In this document: one piece after another, positions 1 to 6,866 of the stretch | How the letters are laid out: each line of letters starts with the position of its first letter | Position numbering within the stretch: position 1 is the first letter of the stretch | Notes under the pieces: generated by a model | Database searches by the model: none | What the model was told of the DNA's origin: nothing | The model's input: only the letters and a program-made list of their open reading frames with translations | NCBI GenBank assembly: GCA_951800935.1 | Contig: CATOLW010000027.1 | Coordinates: 1-9,872 of the forward strand | Source of the DNA: an uncultured Clostridium sp. | Lineage (GTDB): Bacteria; Bacillota_A; Clostridia; TANB77; CAG-508 | Length of the DNA stretch: 9,872 bases | Reading direction: 5' to 3' | Program-made: the position numbers and the translations under genes

Positions 1-1
1 G

Positions 2-280
2 AGAATTGCAGATTTTACTATTATTACGTCAGATAATCCAAGAACAGAAAAGCCAGAAAAGATTATTGAGCAAATTGAAGAAGGCGTGAAAAAAACAAAA
101 GGAAAATACCAAATAGTAGTAGATAGAACAGAAGCGATAAAAGAAGCTATTAAAATGGCAAATAGAAGGGATATTATTGTTTTAGCTGGAAAAGGGCATG
201 AACCTTATCAAGAAATTGAAGGCGTAAAACATCCATATGACGAAAGAGTTATTATCCATGAAATTATGGATGAATTATAA
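2..280 (+). CDS. murE: UDP-MurNAc-tripeptide synthetase MurE, C-terminal end (partial)
   Basis: This is the last 92 residues of an open frame that enters from the left edge and stops at TAA 278-280. The enzyme is a cytoplasmic ATP-dependent Mur ligase that adds the third amino acid to UDP-MurNAc-L-Ala-D-Glu. Visible are the C-terminal-domain motif SDNPRTEKP (DNPR encoded at 32-43), the stretch IVVDRTEAIKEAI and the closing GKGHEPYQ loop, all typical of MurE. In the family, DNPR marks ligases that use meso-diaminopimelate, whereas lysine-adding enzymes differ there, so a meso-DAP peptidoglycan is inferred. A GTG at 86 is an internal codon, not the true start. mraY follows after 32 bases, with no murF between them. 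Identity is quite certain; only the N-terminal part is missing. Confidence 0.93.
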   Translation, partial: RIADFTIITSDNPRTEKPEKIIEQIEEGVKKTKGKYQIVVDRTEAIKEAIKMANRRDIIVLAGKGHEPYQEIEGVKHPYDERVIIHEIMDEL

Positions 281-312
281 AATACCAAAAGAGGAGAAAG
301 GTTTGGTAAAAG

Positions 313-1293
313 ATGAAAGCAGAAACAACGCTATTAGTAATAGCATTTATAACAGCTATTATATTAGGTTTTATAATTATACCAATATTAAGAAAATTAA
401 AAGTGGGACAAATTGAAAGAGACGATGGACCACAATCTCATTTAAAAAAACAAGGCACCCCAACTATGGGGGGGATTATTATGATTATTACGATGATTTT
501 AGTCATAACAGGAGCTTACATTTTTTTTAGTTTTCAAGGCCAAAATGAAACAGCCAATCGATTAATACCAATACTAATTTTGACTATTGGATTTGGTGTG
601 ATAGGCTTTATTGATGACTTTAAAAAGTTGGTTTTAAAGAATACCAAAGGCTTAAAACCAAGTTATAAAATGTTAGGACTGCTACTTATTTCTGCGATTT
701 ATGTAATTTATTTAGTACAAGGATTGCATATAGGAACGGATACATATATTCCAATTTTAAAAATATATATTAATATACCAATTTATTTATACATTCCATT
801 TGCAATAATGGTTATTCTAGGAACAACGAATGCTATTAACTTAACAGATGGAATTGATGGACTTTCATCTAGTGTATCAGCGATTATTATTAAATGTTTA
901 AGAGTGGTAGGAATGATGGCTGGAATGAAGGAAATATCTTTATTTGGCAGTGTTGTTATTGGAGCAACTCTTGGCTTTTTAATGTTTAATTTACATCCAG
1001 CAAAAGTGTTTATGGGAGATACTGGTTCTTTATTATTAGGTGGTGTTGTATCAGCCATTGCTTTATATTTAAAGATGCCTTTACTATTAATTGTAATAGC
1101 ACTAATTCCAGTATTAGAAACACTTTCTGTTATGATTCAAGTGATTTATTTTAAAAAGACAGGAAAGAGATTTTTTAAGATGGCACCATTGCATCATCAT
1201 TTTGAACTAAAAGGATGGAAAGAAAGTAAAGTGGTAATTATATTTAGTTTGATTACTCTAGTTTTAAGTGTAATTGGTCTAAAAATTATATAG
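313..1293 (+). CDS. mraY: Phospho-N-acetylmuramoyl-pentapeptide transferase MraY
   Basis: MraY is the integral membrane enzyme that transfers phospho-MurNAc-pentapeptide from UDP to undecaprenyl phosphate, giving lipid I. The 326-residue product has the usual family length and about ten hydrophobic segments. Recognisable motifs in order are HLKKQGTPTMGG near residue 45, the catalytic pair D101-D102 in IDDFKK, NLTDGIDGL with D179 and D182, FMGDTGSLLLGG with D236, and PLHHHFELKGW with H294-H296. The ATG at 313 follows a GAGGAG-like Shine-Dalgarno (about 291-301). The segment after TDGIDGL (IIIKCLRVVGMM) carries Lys and Arg in what is normally a hydrophobic helix. No other frame gives a better reading there, so I treat it as natural variation. 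ftsW starts 24 bases downstream; murD, often located between these genes, is absent. Confidence 0.97.
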   Translation: MKAETTLLVIAFITAIILGFIIIPILRKLKVGQIERDDGPQSHLKKQGTPTMGGIIMIITMILVITGAYIFFSFQGQNETANRLIPILILTIGFGVIGFIDDFKKLVLKNTKGLKPSYKMLGLLLISAIYVIYLVQGLHIGTDTYIPILKIYINIPIYLYIPFAIMVILGTTNAINLTDGIDGLSSSVSAIIIKCLRVVGMMAGMKEISLFGSVVIGATLGFLMFNLHPAKVFMGDTGSLLLGGVVSAIALYLKMPLLLIVIALIPVLETLSVMIQVIYFKKTGKRFFKMAPLHHHFELKGWKESKVVIIFSLITLVLSVIGLKII

Positions 1294-1317
1294 AAACAGA
1301 AAGGGAAGAATTTTCAG

Positions 1318-2453
1318 ATGGCAAAAAAGAAAAGAAAAGAAAAGAGTTTTTCAAGCTTTTTAAATAATCCAATTGATTTTACTTTGTTGATTACGATACT
1401 ATTATTGCTGTCTATTGGCATAATTATGGTATTATCAGCAAGTTCGCCTTCTGCTTTGGCAGAAAGTGGAGATAGTTATTCCTATTTTTCAAAACAATTA
1501 ATATTTGCGATTTTAGGTATTGTAGCTATGTTATTTATCTCCAAAATAGATTATCGATTTTATCAAAAATTTTACAAACATGCTTGGTGGATTTCTCTGC
1601 TTTTGTTAGCACTTGTGCTAGTTGCAGGAAAAGAAGTAAATGGTGCTAAAAGATGGATTTTTATAACACAAACACTATCATTTCAACCATCTGAATTAGT
1701 AAAATTATTAATGATCATTTTTTATGCAGGAATACTTATGAACAATAGAGATGACTTAGGATCTTATGGATTAGGTTTTATTAAACATATTTGTATGTTA
1801 GCACCTATTATTGGACTGTTATTATTACAACCTCATTTTAGTGCTTCTATTGTTATTATAGGAATTTGCTCTATTATGATGATAATGGCAGGATGTAAAT
1901 TGGGCCATTTTCTAGCAACAGGAAGTGTTGTTGGAATTCCTGCCATTATTGCTTTGGTTTGCTTAGAGTCATATCGACTACGAAGAGTTATTACCTTCTT
2001 AGATCCATGGAAAGATGCAACAGATACTGGATGGCAAGTAATCCAAAGTTTATATGCGATTGGTTCGCGGAGGATTATTTGGAGCAGGATTAGGAGACAG
2101 TAAGCAAAAATTCTTATATATACCAGAACCACACAATGATTTCATTTTTTCCATATTAGGAGAAGAATTAGGATTTATAGGATGTGCGGCAGTACTAATA
2201 TTATTTGCTATCTTCATTTGGAGAGGTGTTTTAATAGCGATGAGAGCACCAGACATGTTTGGAAGTTTGGTAGCGATTGGAATAACAGCTTTAGTAGCCA
2301 TCCAAGTAATCATCAATGTAGCAGTAGTAACCTCCTCTATGCCAGCAACAGGAATGCCATTACCATTCTTTAGTTATCGGTGGAACAGCATTATTCATAT
2401 TATTATGTGAAATGGGAATCTTGCTCAACATATCTAGAGCAAGTGCGAAATAA
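1318..2453 (+). CDS. ftsW: Lipid II polymerase FtsW, read through two +1 frameshifts
   Basis: FtsW is the SEDS-family septal peptidoglycan glycosyltransferase of the divisome, a polytopic membrane protein. The gene is split over three frames: 1318-2067, 2069-2377 and 2379-2453, joined by skipping C2068 and C2378. The joined product is 377 residues, a normal FtsW length. Joining 1 restores AIGSGGLFGAGLGDSKQKF, which leads into IPEPHNDFIFSILGEELG with the conserved catalytic-type Asp (about residue 274). Joining 2 restores PFFSYGGTALF and MGILLNISRASAK before TAA 2451-2453. Without the first shift, translation would end after 261 residues and lose the catalytic loop. The ATG at 1318 is preceded by AGGGAAG (1302-1308). 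All sequence around the breaks is intact and conserved, so this does not look like a decaying pseudogene. FtsW rather than RodA is chosen from the mraY-murG context. Confidence 0.93.
2068..2070 (+). other. +1 frameshift site 1 (CGG) in ftsW
   Basis: The zero frame reads GGT TCG CGG AGG ATT and then soon terminates. Skipping C2068 gives GGT TCG GGA GGA TTA TTT GGA, encoding the invariant FtsW motif GSGGLFG. The in-frame codon at the break is CGG, and the base run is not a homopolymer. Confidence 0.9.
2378..2380 (+). other. +1 frameshift site 2 (CGG) in ftsW
   Basis: In the frame already restored by site 1, the codons are AGT TAT CGG TGG AAC, and translation stops at TGA 2408-2410. Skipping C2378 gives AGT TAT GGT GGA ACA, encoding the conserved SYGGT motif of SEDS proteins, followed by a normal FtsW C-terminus. 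Again the codon at the break is CGG. Confidence 0.9.
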
Positions 2454-2583
2454 AGGGATTAGGGGACGTTCCTTAAAATCCCGATTTTAGGGATTAAGGG
2501 ACACTCCTTTAATTTTGTATTGATAAGGACTGTCCCTTTAGTCTCAAAAACAGGGATTTTAAGGAACGTCCCCTAATCCCTTT
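2452..2583 (+). repeat. 132-bp compound palindromic element (REP/MITE-like) between ftsW and murG
   Basis: A perfect 31-bp inverted repeat joins 2452-2482 to 2553-2583. Inside it, 2483-2509 and 2525-2551 are also complementary at about 20 of 27 positions, so the whole segment can fold into one stem of nearly 58 pairs with a loop of about 15 bases. Each arm holds two copies of one unit with a period of about 35 bases: GGGATTAGGGGACGTTCCTT (2455-2474) and GGGATTAAGGGACACTCCTT (2490-2509) on the left, and their inverted counterparts on the right. It begins inside the ftsW stop codon and ends 28 bases before murG. There is no coding potential and no long T-tract. It resembles REP/BIME or MITE elements; a transcription-attenuating role is possible but only inferred. 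Confidence 0.9.
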
Positions 2584-2611
2584 TCCAGAATTCTAGAAAA
2601 AGGAGAATCAT

Positions 2612-3727
2612 ATGAAGGTAATTATTGCAGCAGCTGGAACAGCTGGTCATATTAATCCAGGAATAGCGATTGCTAACAAAATAAAACAAGAGGAAAAGGA
2701 GTCTAAAATTGTATTTATAGGAACAACTAGAGGATTAGAAAATGATTTGGTAGCAAGAGCTGGTTATGAGTTAAAGACAATTGAAGCTTATGGATTAAGT
2801 AAAAAACTTACAATAGAAAATATAAAGAAAATGTATAAAACATTAAAAGGTTACAAAGAAGCAAAAAAAATCATACAAGAGTTTAAGCCAGATATTGTAA
2901 TTGGAACAGGTGGTTATATTTGTGGGGCAACTATTTTAGCAGCAAATAGTTTAAAAATTCCAACCATGTTACACGAAAGTAATAGCTTTCCAGGAAGAGC
3001 TGTTAAAATGTTAGCTAAAAAAACAAATACTATTTTAGTTTCTTTTAAAGATACGATACCAAGAATTAAAAATGCTAAAAATATAGTCTATACAGGAACA
3101 CCAGTAAAAATAAAGAGAAAAGAATATGGAATAAATGAAAAAACTAGAATTTTGAAAGAAATTGGATTAAATGAAACAAAACCAGTTATTGTAGTATCAG
3201 GAGGAAGCCAAGGAGCACAAAAAATTAATGAGGCTATTATAGAAATTATTCAAAATCAATATTATAAAAATTATCAAATAATTTGGGCAACTGGTCCAAA
3301 ACAATATGATATTTTACAACAAAAATTAGAAGAATTTGGTATTAATAGCAAGAACATTAAAGGAATAAAAATGATGCCATATATCTATAATATGGAGGAA
3401 ATTATGAATGTTTCTGATGTTTCAATCGGAAGGGCAGGAGCTATGACAATAACAGAAATTGCGACTTTAGGAAAACCATCTATTTTAATACCATTACCCA
3501 ATGTAAGCCATAACCATCAATTGTACAATGCAAAGGTTTTAGAAAATATGGGAGCAGCAAAAATTATTTTAAATGAAGAATTAACTGGTAAAAAATTAAA
3601 TCAAGCAATAGAAGAAATTGTATTAGATAAAACAAAAATGAAAAAAATGGGTGAAAATGCACTAAAAGTATCTGTTACCAATGTAGAAGATAAAATTTAT
3701 CAGGAAATTAGAAAGTTAGTAGATTAA
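2612..3727 (+). CDS. murG: UDP-GlcNAc:lipid I N-acetylglucosaminyltransferase MurG
   Basis: MurG is the membrane-associated GT-B glycosyltransferase that adds GlcNAc from UDP-GlcNAc to lipid I, producing lipid II for FtsW and flipping systems. The 371-residue product has the N-terminal glycine loop GTAGHINPGIAIA (family GGTGGHxxPxLAxA), GTGGYICGATILAA near residue 98, VSGGSQGAQKINEAI opening the C-terminal domain, and the UDP-GlcNAc-binding block SIGRAGAMTITEIATLGKPS followed by PLPNVSHNHQLYNA. Start ATG 2612 has AAGGAG at 2600-2605 with a 6-base spacer. Its codon CGG trinucleotide at 3427 straddles ATC-GGA and is out of frame. The palindromic element lies directly upstream and may influence its expression. 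The histidine-kinase gene follows after 24 bases. Confidence 0.96.
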   Translation: MKVIIAAAGTAGHINPGIAIANKIKQEEKESKIVFIGTTRGLENDLVARAGYELKTIEAYGLSKKLTIENIKKMYKTLKGYKEAKKIIQEFKPDIVIGTGGYICGATILAANSLKIPTMLHESNSFPGRAVKMLAKKTNTILVSFKDTIPRIKNAKNIVYTGTPVKIKRKEYGINEKTRILKEIGLNETKPVIVVSGGSQGAQKINEAIIEIIQNQYYKNYQIIWATGPKQYDILQQKLEEFGINSKNIKGIKMMPYIYNMEEIMNVSDVSIGRAGAMTITEIATLGKPSILIPLPNVSHNHQLYNAKVLENMGAAKIILNEELTGKKLNQAIEEIVLDKTKMKKMGENALKVSVTNVEDKIYQEIRKLVD

Positions 3728-3751
3728 AAAATAAAAAGGGAATGAAAATAA

Positions 3752-5180
3752 ATGTTAAAAAATATACAATTCAATAAAATTATATTAGCCTTGTTTATCA
3801 TAGGCATTATTATTATTAGTGGGCTTGGAATCTTTTTTCTAAATTTACTACAAACTTTAAATGAACAAATAGCAACAGGACAAGTAATTGATATGCAAGA
3901 AGTGCAAAGAAAAACAGTATATGTATTAGGGATATCTGGAATTTTATTTGCTATTGTTGGGATATTAACAGCAGCCTTGTTATCTAGATTTATTATTTAT
4001 CCAATCAATAAATTAATTAAAAGTGCAGAAAGAATTACAGAGGAAGATAAAAATGGAGAAAAGAAAGTAAAAGGAAAAAAGGTAAATGCAACACAAGATT
4101 TACAAAATGTTTTAGGACTCATGACAACAGAACTAAAAGATAAGCTAAGTGAAGTGTCTACTCAAAAAAATCAAATTGAAACTATTTTACTTCATATGAC
4201 AGATGGGATTATTGCCTTTAATATGAAAGGTGAAATTATCTTAATCAATCCAGCTGCTAAAAAATCACTAAGTATTAGACCAGAAGATAATACTTTTGAA
4301 GATATCTTTGAAAAGTTTAACTTAGACATCAATATGGAAAAAATAATTTACTTAGAAAGTTGGACTTCAACAGAGCAAAGAATCCAAGTAGAAGATAAAT
4401 TTATGAATGTATTTTTTGCACCATTTAAAAATGAAACAGATAGACCAGATGGTGTAATAGCTGTTATACAAGATATTACAGAACATGTGGATTTAGACAA
4501 TATGAGAAAGGAATTTGTTGCCGACGTTTCTCATGAATTAAAAACACCAATTACTTCTATTATGGGATATGCTGATACTTTACTAGAAGGAGAATATGAT
4601 AAAGAAACACAAGAAAGATTTTTAAATGTAATTGCCACAGAAGCAAGAAGAATGGCAAAATTAGTAACAGACTTATTAACGTTATCAAGATATGATAACA
4701 ATAACAAAATCATACAAAAAGAAGCATTTGATTTAGGAGATTTGGTAAAAAAATGTCAAGATAAACTGGCCATCGAAATTAAAAAGAAAGGGCATAAAGT
4801 AAACTGTTTTGTAACAGCAGACGTGCCACCAGTTTATGCAGATAAATATGATGTTGAAAGAGTGGTATTAAATATACTAACCAATAGTATCAAATATACC
4901 AAAGATGGGGGAGAAATTAAAATATATGTAGGTTTTGTATACAATGATGCGTATATTAAAGTGTTCGATAATGGAATTGGAATTCCAGAAGAAGATTTAA
5001 ATCGTATTTTTGAAAGATTTTATCGAGTGGACAAGGCTCGTACTAGAGAAATGGGAGGTACTGGACTTCGGACTTTCCATCGCAAAAGAAATTTTAGACA
5101 AAAATGGTGGAAGTATTGACATTAAAAGTGTTGTAGGAGAAGGTACCGAAGTTGTGGTCAGAATTCCTACGAAACAATGA
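3752..5180 (+). CDS. WalK-like sensor histidine kinase (HAMP-PAS-HisKA-HATPase), read through one +1 frameshift
   Basis: This is a membrane sensor kinase that autophosphorylates on histidine and passes the phosphate to a response regulator. Visible are two transmembrane segments (about residues 9-31 and 53-78) with a short extracytoplasmic loop, a HAMP linker, a PAS domain (about 138-235; TDGIIAFNMKGEIILINPAA), the H-box SHELKTPITSIMGYADTLL with H261, the N-box NILTNSIKYT (N378), G1 DNGIGIPEED (D406) and the F-box IFERFYRVDKAR. The frame 3752-5068 breaks inside the G2 box; skipping C5069 restores GGTGLGLSIAKEIL and runs to TGA 5178-5180, giving 475 residues. Read in zero frame the protein would end at 455 residues with a scrambled G2 box. 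The architecture resembles WalK/PhoR/ResE, but no response regulator is adjacent, so the partner is unknown. Its place behind murG suggests a cell-wall role (inference). Confidence 0.92.
5069..5071 (+). other. +1 frameshift site 3 (CGG) in the histidine kinase
   Basis: The zero frame reads ACT GGA CTT CGG ACT TTC. Skipping C5069 gives ACT GGA CTT GGA CTT TCC ATC, encoding TGLGLSI, the ATP-lid G2 box found in nearly all histidine kinases. The codon at the break is CGG, as at the ftsW sites. Confidence 0.9.
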
Positions 5181-5225
5181 AATGCCAAAGCTTGTTTTGA
5201 AAAGAAAAAATAGAAAAATGATAAG

Positions 5226-5252
5226 AAGTGATACTTTTAAAGTATCACTTTT
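5226..5252 (+). terminator. Intrinsic terminator after the mur/kinase unit
   Basis: A perfect 11-bp stem, AAGTGATACTT (5226-5236) with AAGTATCACTT (5240-5250), has a 3-base loop and merges into TTTT (5249-5252). The stem is AT-rich and the T-run short, so termination may be partial. It lies 45 bases after the kinase stop and before the next promoter, which fits an operon end. Confidence 0.72.
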
Positions 5253-5275
5253 CTACAAGAATTTACCTAAATTCA

Positions 5276-5304
5276 TTGATAACAAAAAAAAAATGTTGTA
5301 TAAT
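5276..5304 (+). promoter_or_regulatory. Housekeeping-sigma promoter for lepB-holB-ricT-ferredoxin
   Basis: A -35 box TTGATA (5276-5281) is separated by exactly 17 bases, including an A10 run (5283 onward), from a perfect -10 box TATAAT (5299-5304). Transcription would start near 5311, leaving a short leader before the lepB start at 5337. The upstream terminator supports a new transcription unit here. Confidence 0.85.
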
Positions 5305-5322
5305 AATACAAGATTAAAAATT

Positions 5323-5328
5323 AAGGAG
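5323..5328 (+). promoter_or_regulatory. Shine-Dalgarno that decides the TTG start of lepB
   Basis: AAGGAG sits 8 bases before TTG 5337. No ATG in the same frame lies near, and the codons that follow (SEKTKDILEW) lead directly into the N-terminal membrane anchor. The nearby GTG at 5341 is out of frame. Confidence 0.8.
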
Positions 5329-5336
5329 AGATTAAA

Positions 5337-5969
5337 TTGAGTGAAAAAACAAAAGATATATTAGAATGGATTTATTGCATTATTATAGCATTGGTATTAG
5401 CTATGTTATTTCGTTATTTTATCGGAACACCTACTATTGTAAAACAAGTATCCATGTATCCAACCTTAGTCCAAGATGAAAGATTATGGCTAAATCGTTG
5501 GGGAAGAACGACAAAGACATTACCAAAAAGAGGAGAAATTATTACTTTTGAAGAACCTGTTAAAATAACATATGCTTCTTCTGAAATTGACCAAAGCAAT
5601 CCTGTTGCAAAATATCATGAAAAAAATGCAGGGCAATGGTTTGTAAATAATTTCTTAGAAATAGGAAAAAGAAGTTATATTAAAAGAGTTATTGCTTTAC
5701 CAGGAGAACATGTTGAAATAAAAAATGGAAAAGTGTATATAGATGAAAAAGAATTAGAGGAACCATATCTACAAGAAGGAATTGTCACTGATGTAACAGG
5801 AGTCGGATTTAATGATTTTAAGGTACCAGAAAATTGTGTTTTTGCTTTAGGAGATAATAGAAATCATAGTACAGACTGTAGAGCATTTGGTTGTATCCCA
5901 TTAAAAGAAATTGAAAGTACTGTAGCTATCAGAATTTGGCCATTGAACAAATGGGGAAAAGTAGAATAG
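5337..5969 (+). CDS. lepB: Type I signal peptidase
   Basis: Signal peptidase I removes signal peptides from exported preproteins at the outer face of the membrane, using a Ser-Lys dyad. The 210-residue product has one N-terminal transmembrane anchor (about residues 10-29), the catalytic-serine box QVSMYPTL with S39, the lysine box SYIKRVIALPGE with K116, and the C-terminal box GDNRNHSTDCRAFGCIP. Between serine and lysine are 77 residues, longer than in minimal Bacillus-type enzymes; the extra part (about 72-110) is polar and may be a lineage-specific insertion. The start is TTG. It is the first gene of a unit with holB (27 bases downstream). SipS/SipT-like naming would be equally valid; function is clear from the motifs. 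Confidence 0.95.
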   Translation: MSEKTKDILEWIYCIIIALVLAMLFRYFIGTPTIVKQVSMYPTLVQDERLWLNRWGRTTKTLPKRGEIITFEEPVKITYASSEIDQSNPVAKYHEKNAGQWFVNNFLEIGKRSYIKRVIALPGEHVEIKNGKVYIDEKELEEPYLQEGIVTDVTGVGFNDFKVPENCVFALGDNRNHSTDCRAFGCIPLKEIESTVAIRIWPLNKWGKVE

Positions 5970-5996
5970 GTGGCTTAAAGTTAAAGAGGTAAAAGG

Positions 5997-6866
5997 ATGT
6001 TTGAAAAAATAATAGGAAATGAAACAATCAAAAAAGTGCTAGAAAAATCAATCCAAAATCAAACAAGCTCACATAGTTATTTATTTATTGGCATACAAGG
6101 AATTGGAAAAAAAATGCTTGCAATAGAATTTGCCAAAAATATTTTATGTTTAGAAAATCAGTCTTTTATTGAATTTGAAAGCAATAATCATCCAGACTTC
6201 ATGTGTATAGAGCCAGATGGAAACAGGATAAAAATTGAACAAATTCGTTTATTACAAAAAAAGATACAAGAAAAACCAATTATAGCAAATAAAAAAGTTT
6301 ATGTCATAAATGATGCACAAACGATGACAACAGAAGCACAAAATTGCTTATTAAAAACATTAGAAGAACCACCACAATATGCTACAATTATTTTAATAGG
6401 GAATCAAGAAAATTCTTTTTTAACAACAATAAAATCTAGATGTATGATACTCAAATTTCAGCCAATTGAAGACGAAGAAATCAAACAATACTTACAAACT
6501 AATTATGGAATGATGACAATTACACAAAACCAGTTAGCTATGTTCCAAGGAAGTTTAGGAAAAGCGATAGAACTAAAAGATAAGCAAGAGGAATACAAAA
6601 AAATAGAAGACATGATAGAAAATTTGAATAAAAAAGATTTAATGGAAGTTATTCAGTTAGCAGAGCCATTATATAAAGCAAAAGAAGAAATTTTTGAAAT
6701 ATTAGAATACATCAATATATTACTTTTAAAACAGGCAAAAGAAAATTACTTATACACAAACTGTATGAAAATTGTGGAAAATACAAAAAAAAGGTTGAAA
6801 CAAAATGCAAATTATGATATGTGTATAGATAATTTAATTTTTAACATGTGGGAGGAACTTAGTTGA
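5997..6866 (+). CDS. holB: DNA polymerase III delta-prime subunit HolB
   Basis: HolB is part of the clamp-loader complex that opens and loads the sliding clamp during replication. The 289-residue product shows an AAA+ fold: IIGNETIKKVLEKSI, a Walker-A-like GIQGIGKK (residues 32-39, lacking the usual final S/T), HPDFMCIEPDG, KVYVINDAQTMTTEAQNCLL, KTLEEPPQYATIILIG and the sensor-1 SRC motif. The region between the first lobe and HPD is short and keeps only one of the cysteines that normally form the zinc knuckle. Start ATG 5997 follows AAAGAGGT (5983-5990). The stop TGA (6864-6866) overlaps the TTG start of ricT by three bases, implying translational coupling. holB-ricT adjacency is a classic Firmicute arrangement and supports the call against DnaX gamma/tau, which would be longer. 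Confidence 0.93.
   Translation: MFEKIIGNETIKKVLEKSIQNQTSSHSYLFIGIQGIGKKMLAIEFAKNILCLENQSFIEFESNNHPDFMCIEPDGNRIKIEQIRLLQKKIQEKPIIANKKVYVINDAQTMTTEAQNCLLKTLEEPPQYATIILIGNQENSFLTTIKSRCMILKFQPIEDEEIKQYLQTNYGMMTITQNQLAMFQGSLGKAIELKDKQEEYKKIEDMIENLNKKDLMEVIQLAEPLYKAKEEIFEILEYINILLLKQAKENYLYTNCMKIVENTKKRLKQNANYDMCIDNLIFNMWEELS
6851..6855 (+). promoter_or_regulatory. Shine-Dalgarno for the overlapping TTG start of ricT
   Basis: GGAGG lies inside the 3' end of holB, 7 bases before TTG 6863. It supports TTG as the start, since no in-frame ATG occurs before the conserved N-terminal residues GVRFKKLGKIYFF. Confidence 0.75.

Noticed and set aside
880..930. Possible compensated frameshift in mraY (segment with Lys and Arg in a membrane helix)
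   Set aside because: The other two frames meet stops at once and do not give a better match, so I take the segment as genuine variation.
783..1058. Minus-strand open frame within mraY
   Set aside because: It is opposite to conserved MraY motifs, has no ribosome binding site and gives no recognisable protein; the same applies to the other minus-strand frames in the window.
2054..2410. Separate 118-residue open frame starting ATG 2054
   Set aside because: It is the middle part of ftsW in the +1 frame. It has no ribosome binding site, and its conserved content begins exactly at the CGG junction.
2452..2583. CRISPR array or ordinary rho-independent terminator
   Set aside because: The units are inverted with no spacers of uniform length, and no long T-tract follows the hairpin.
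3742..3777. Tiny ATG frame just before the kinase start
   Set aside because: Eleven codons only, with weak spacing to the purine run; ATG 3752 leads directly into the transmembrane helix and is the better start.
2068..5071. ftsW and the kinase as plain pseudogenes
   Set aside because: Both are fully conserved on either side of the breaks, and all breaks share one base, one codon and one outcome, which random decay would not produce.
5152..5340. 62-residue + strand frame across the kinase end and the terminator
   Set aside because: It spans the kinase 3' end, a terminator and a promoter, and has no good ribosome binding site.
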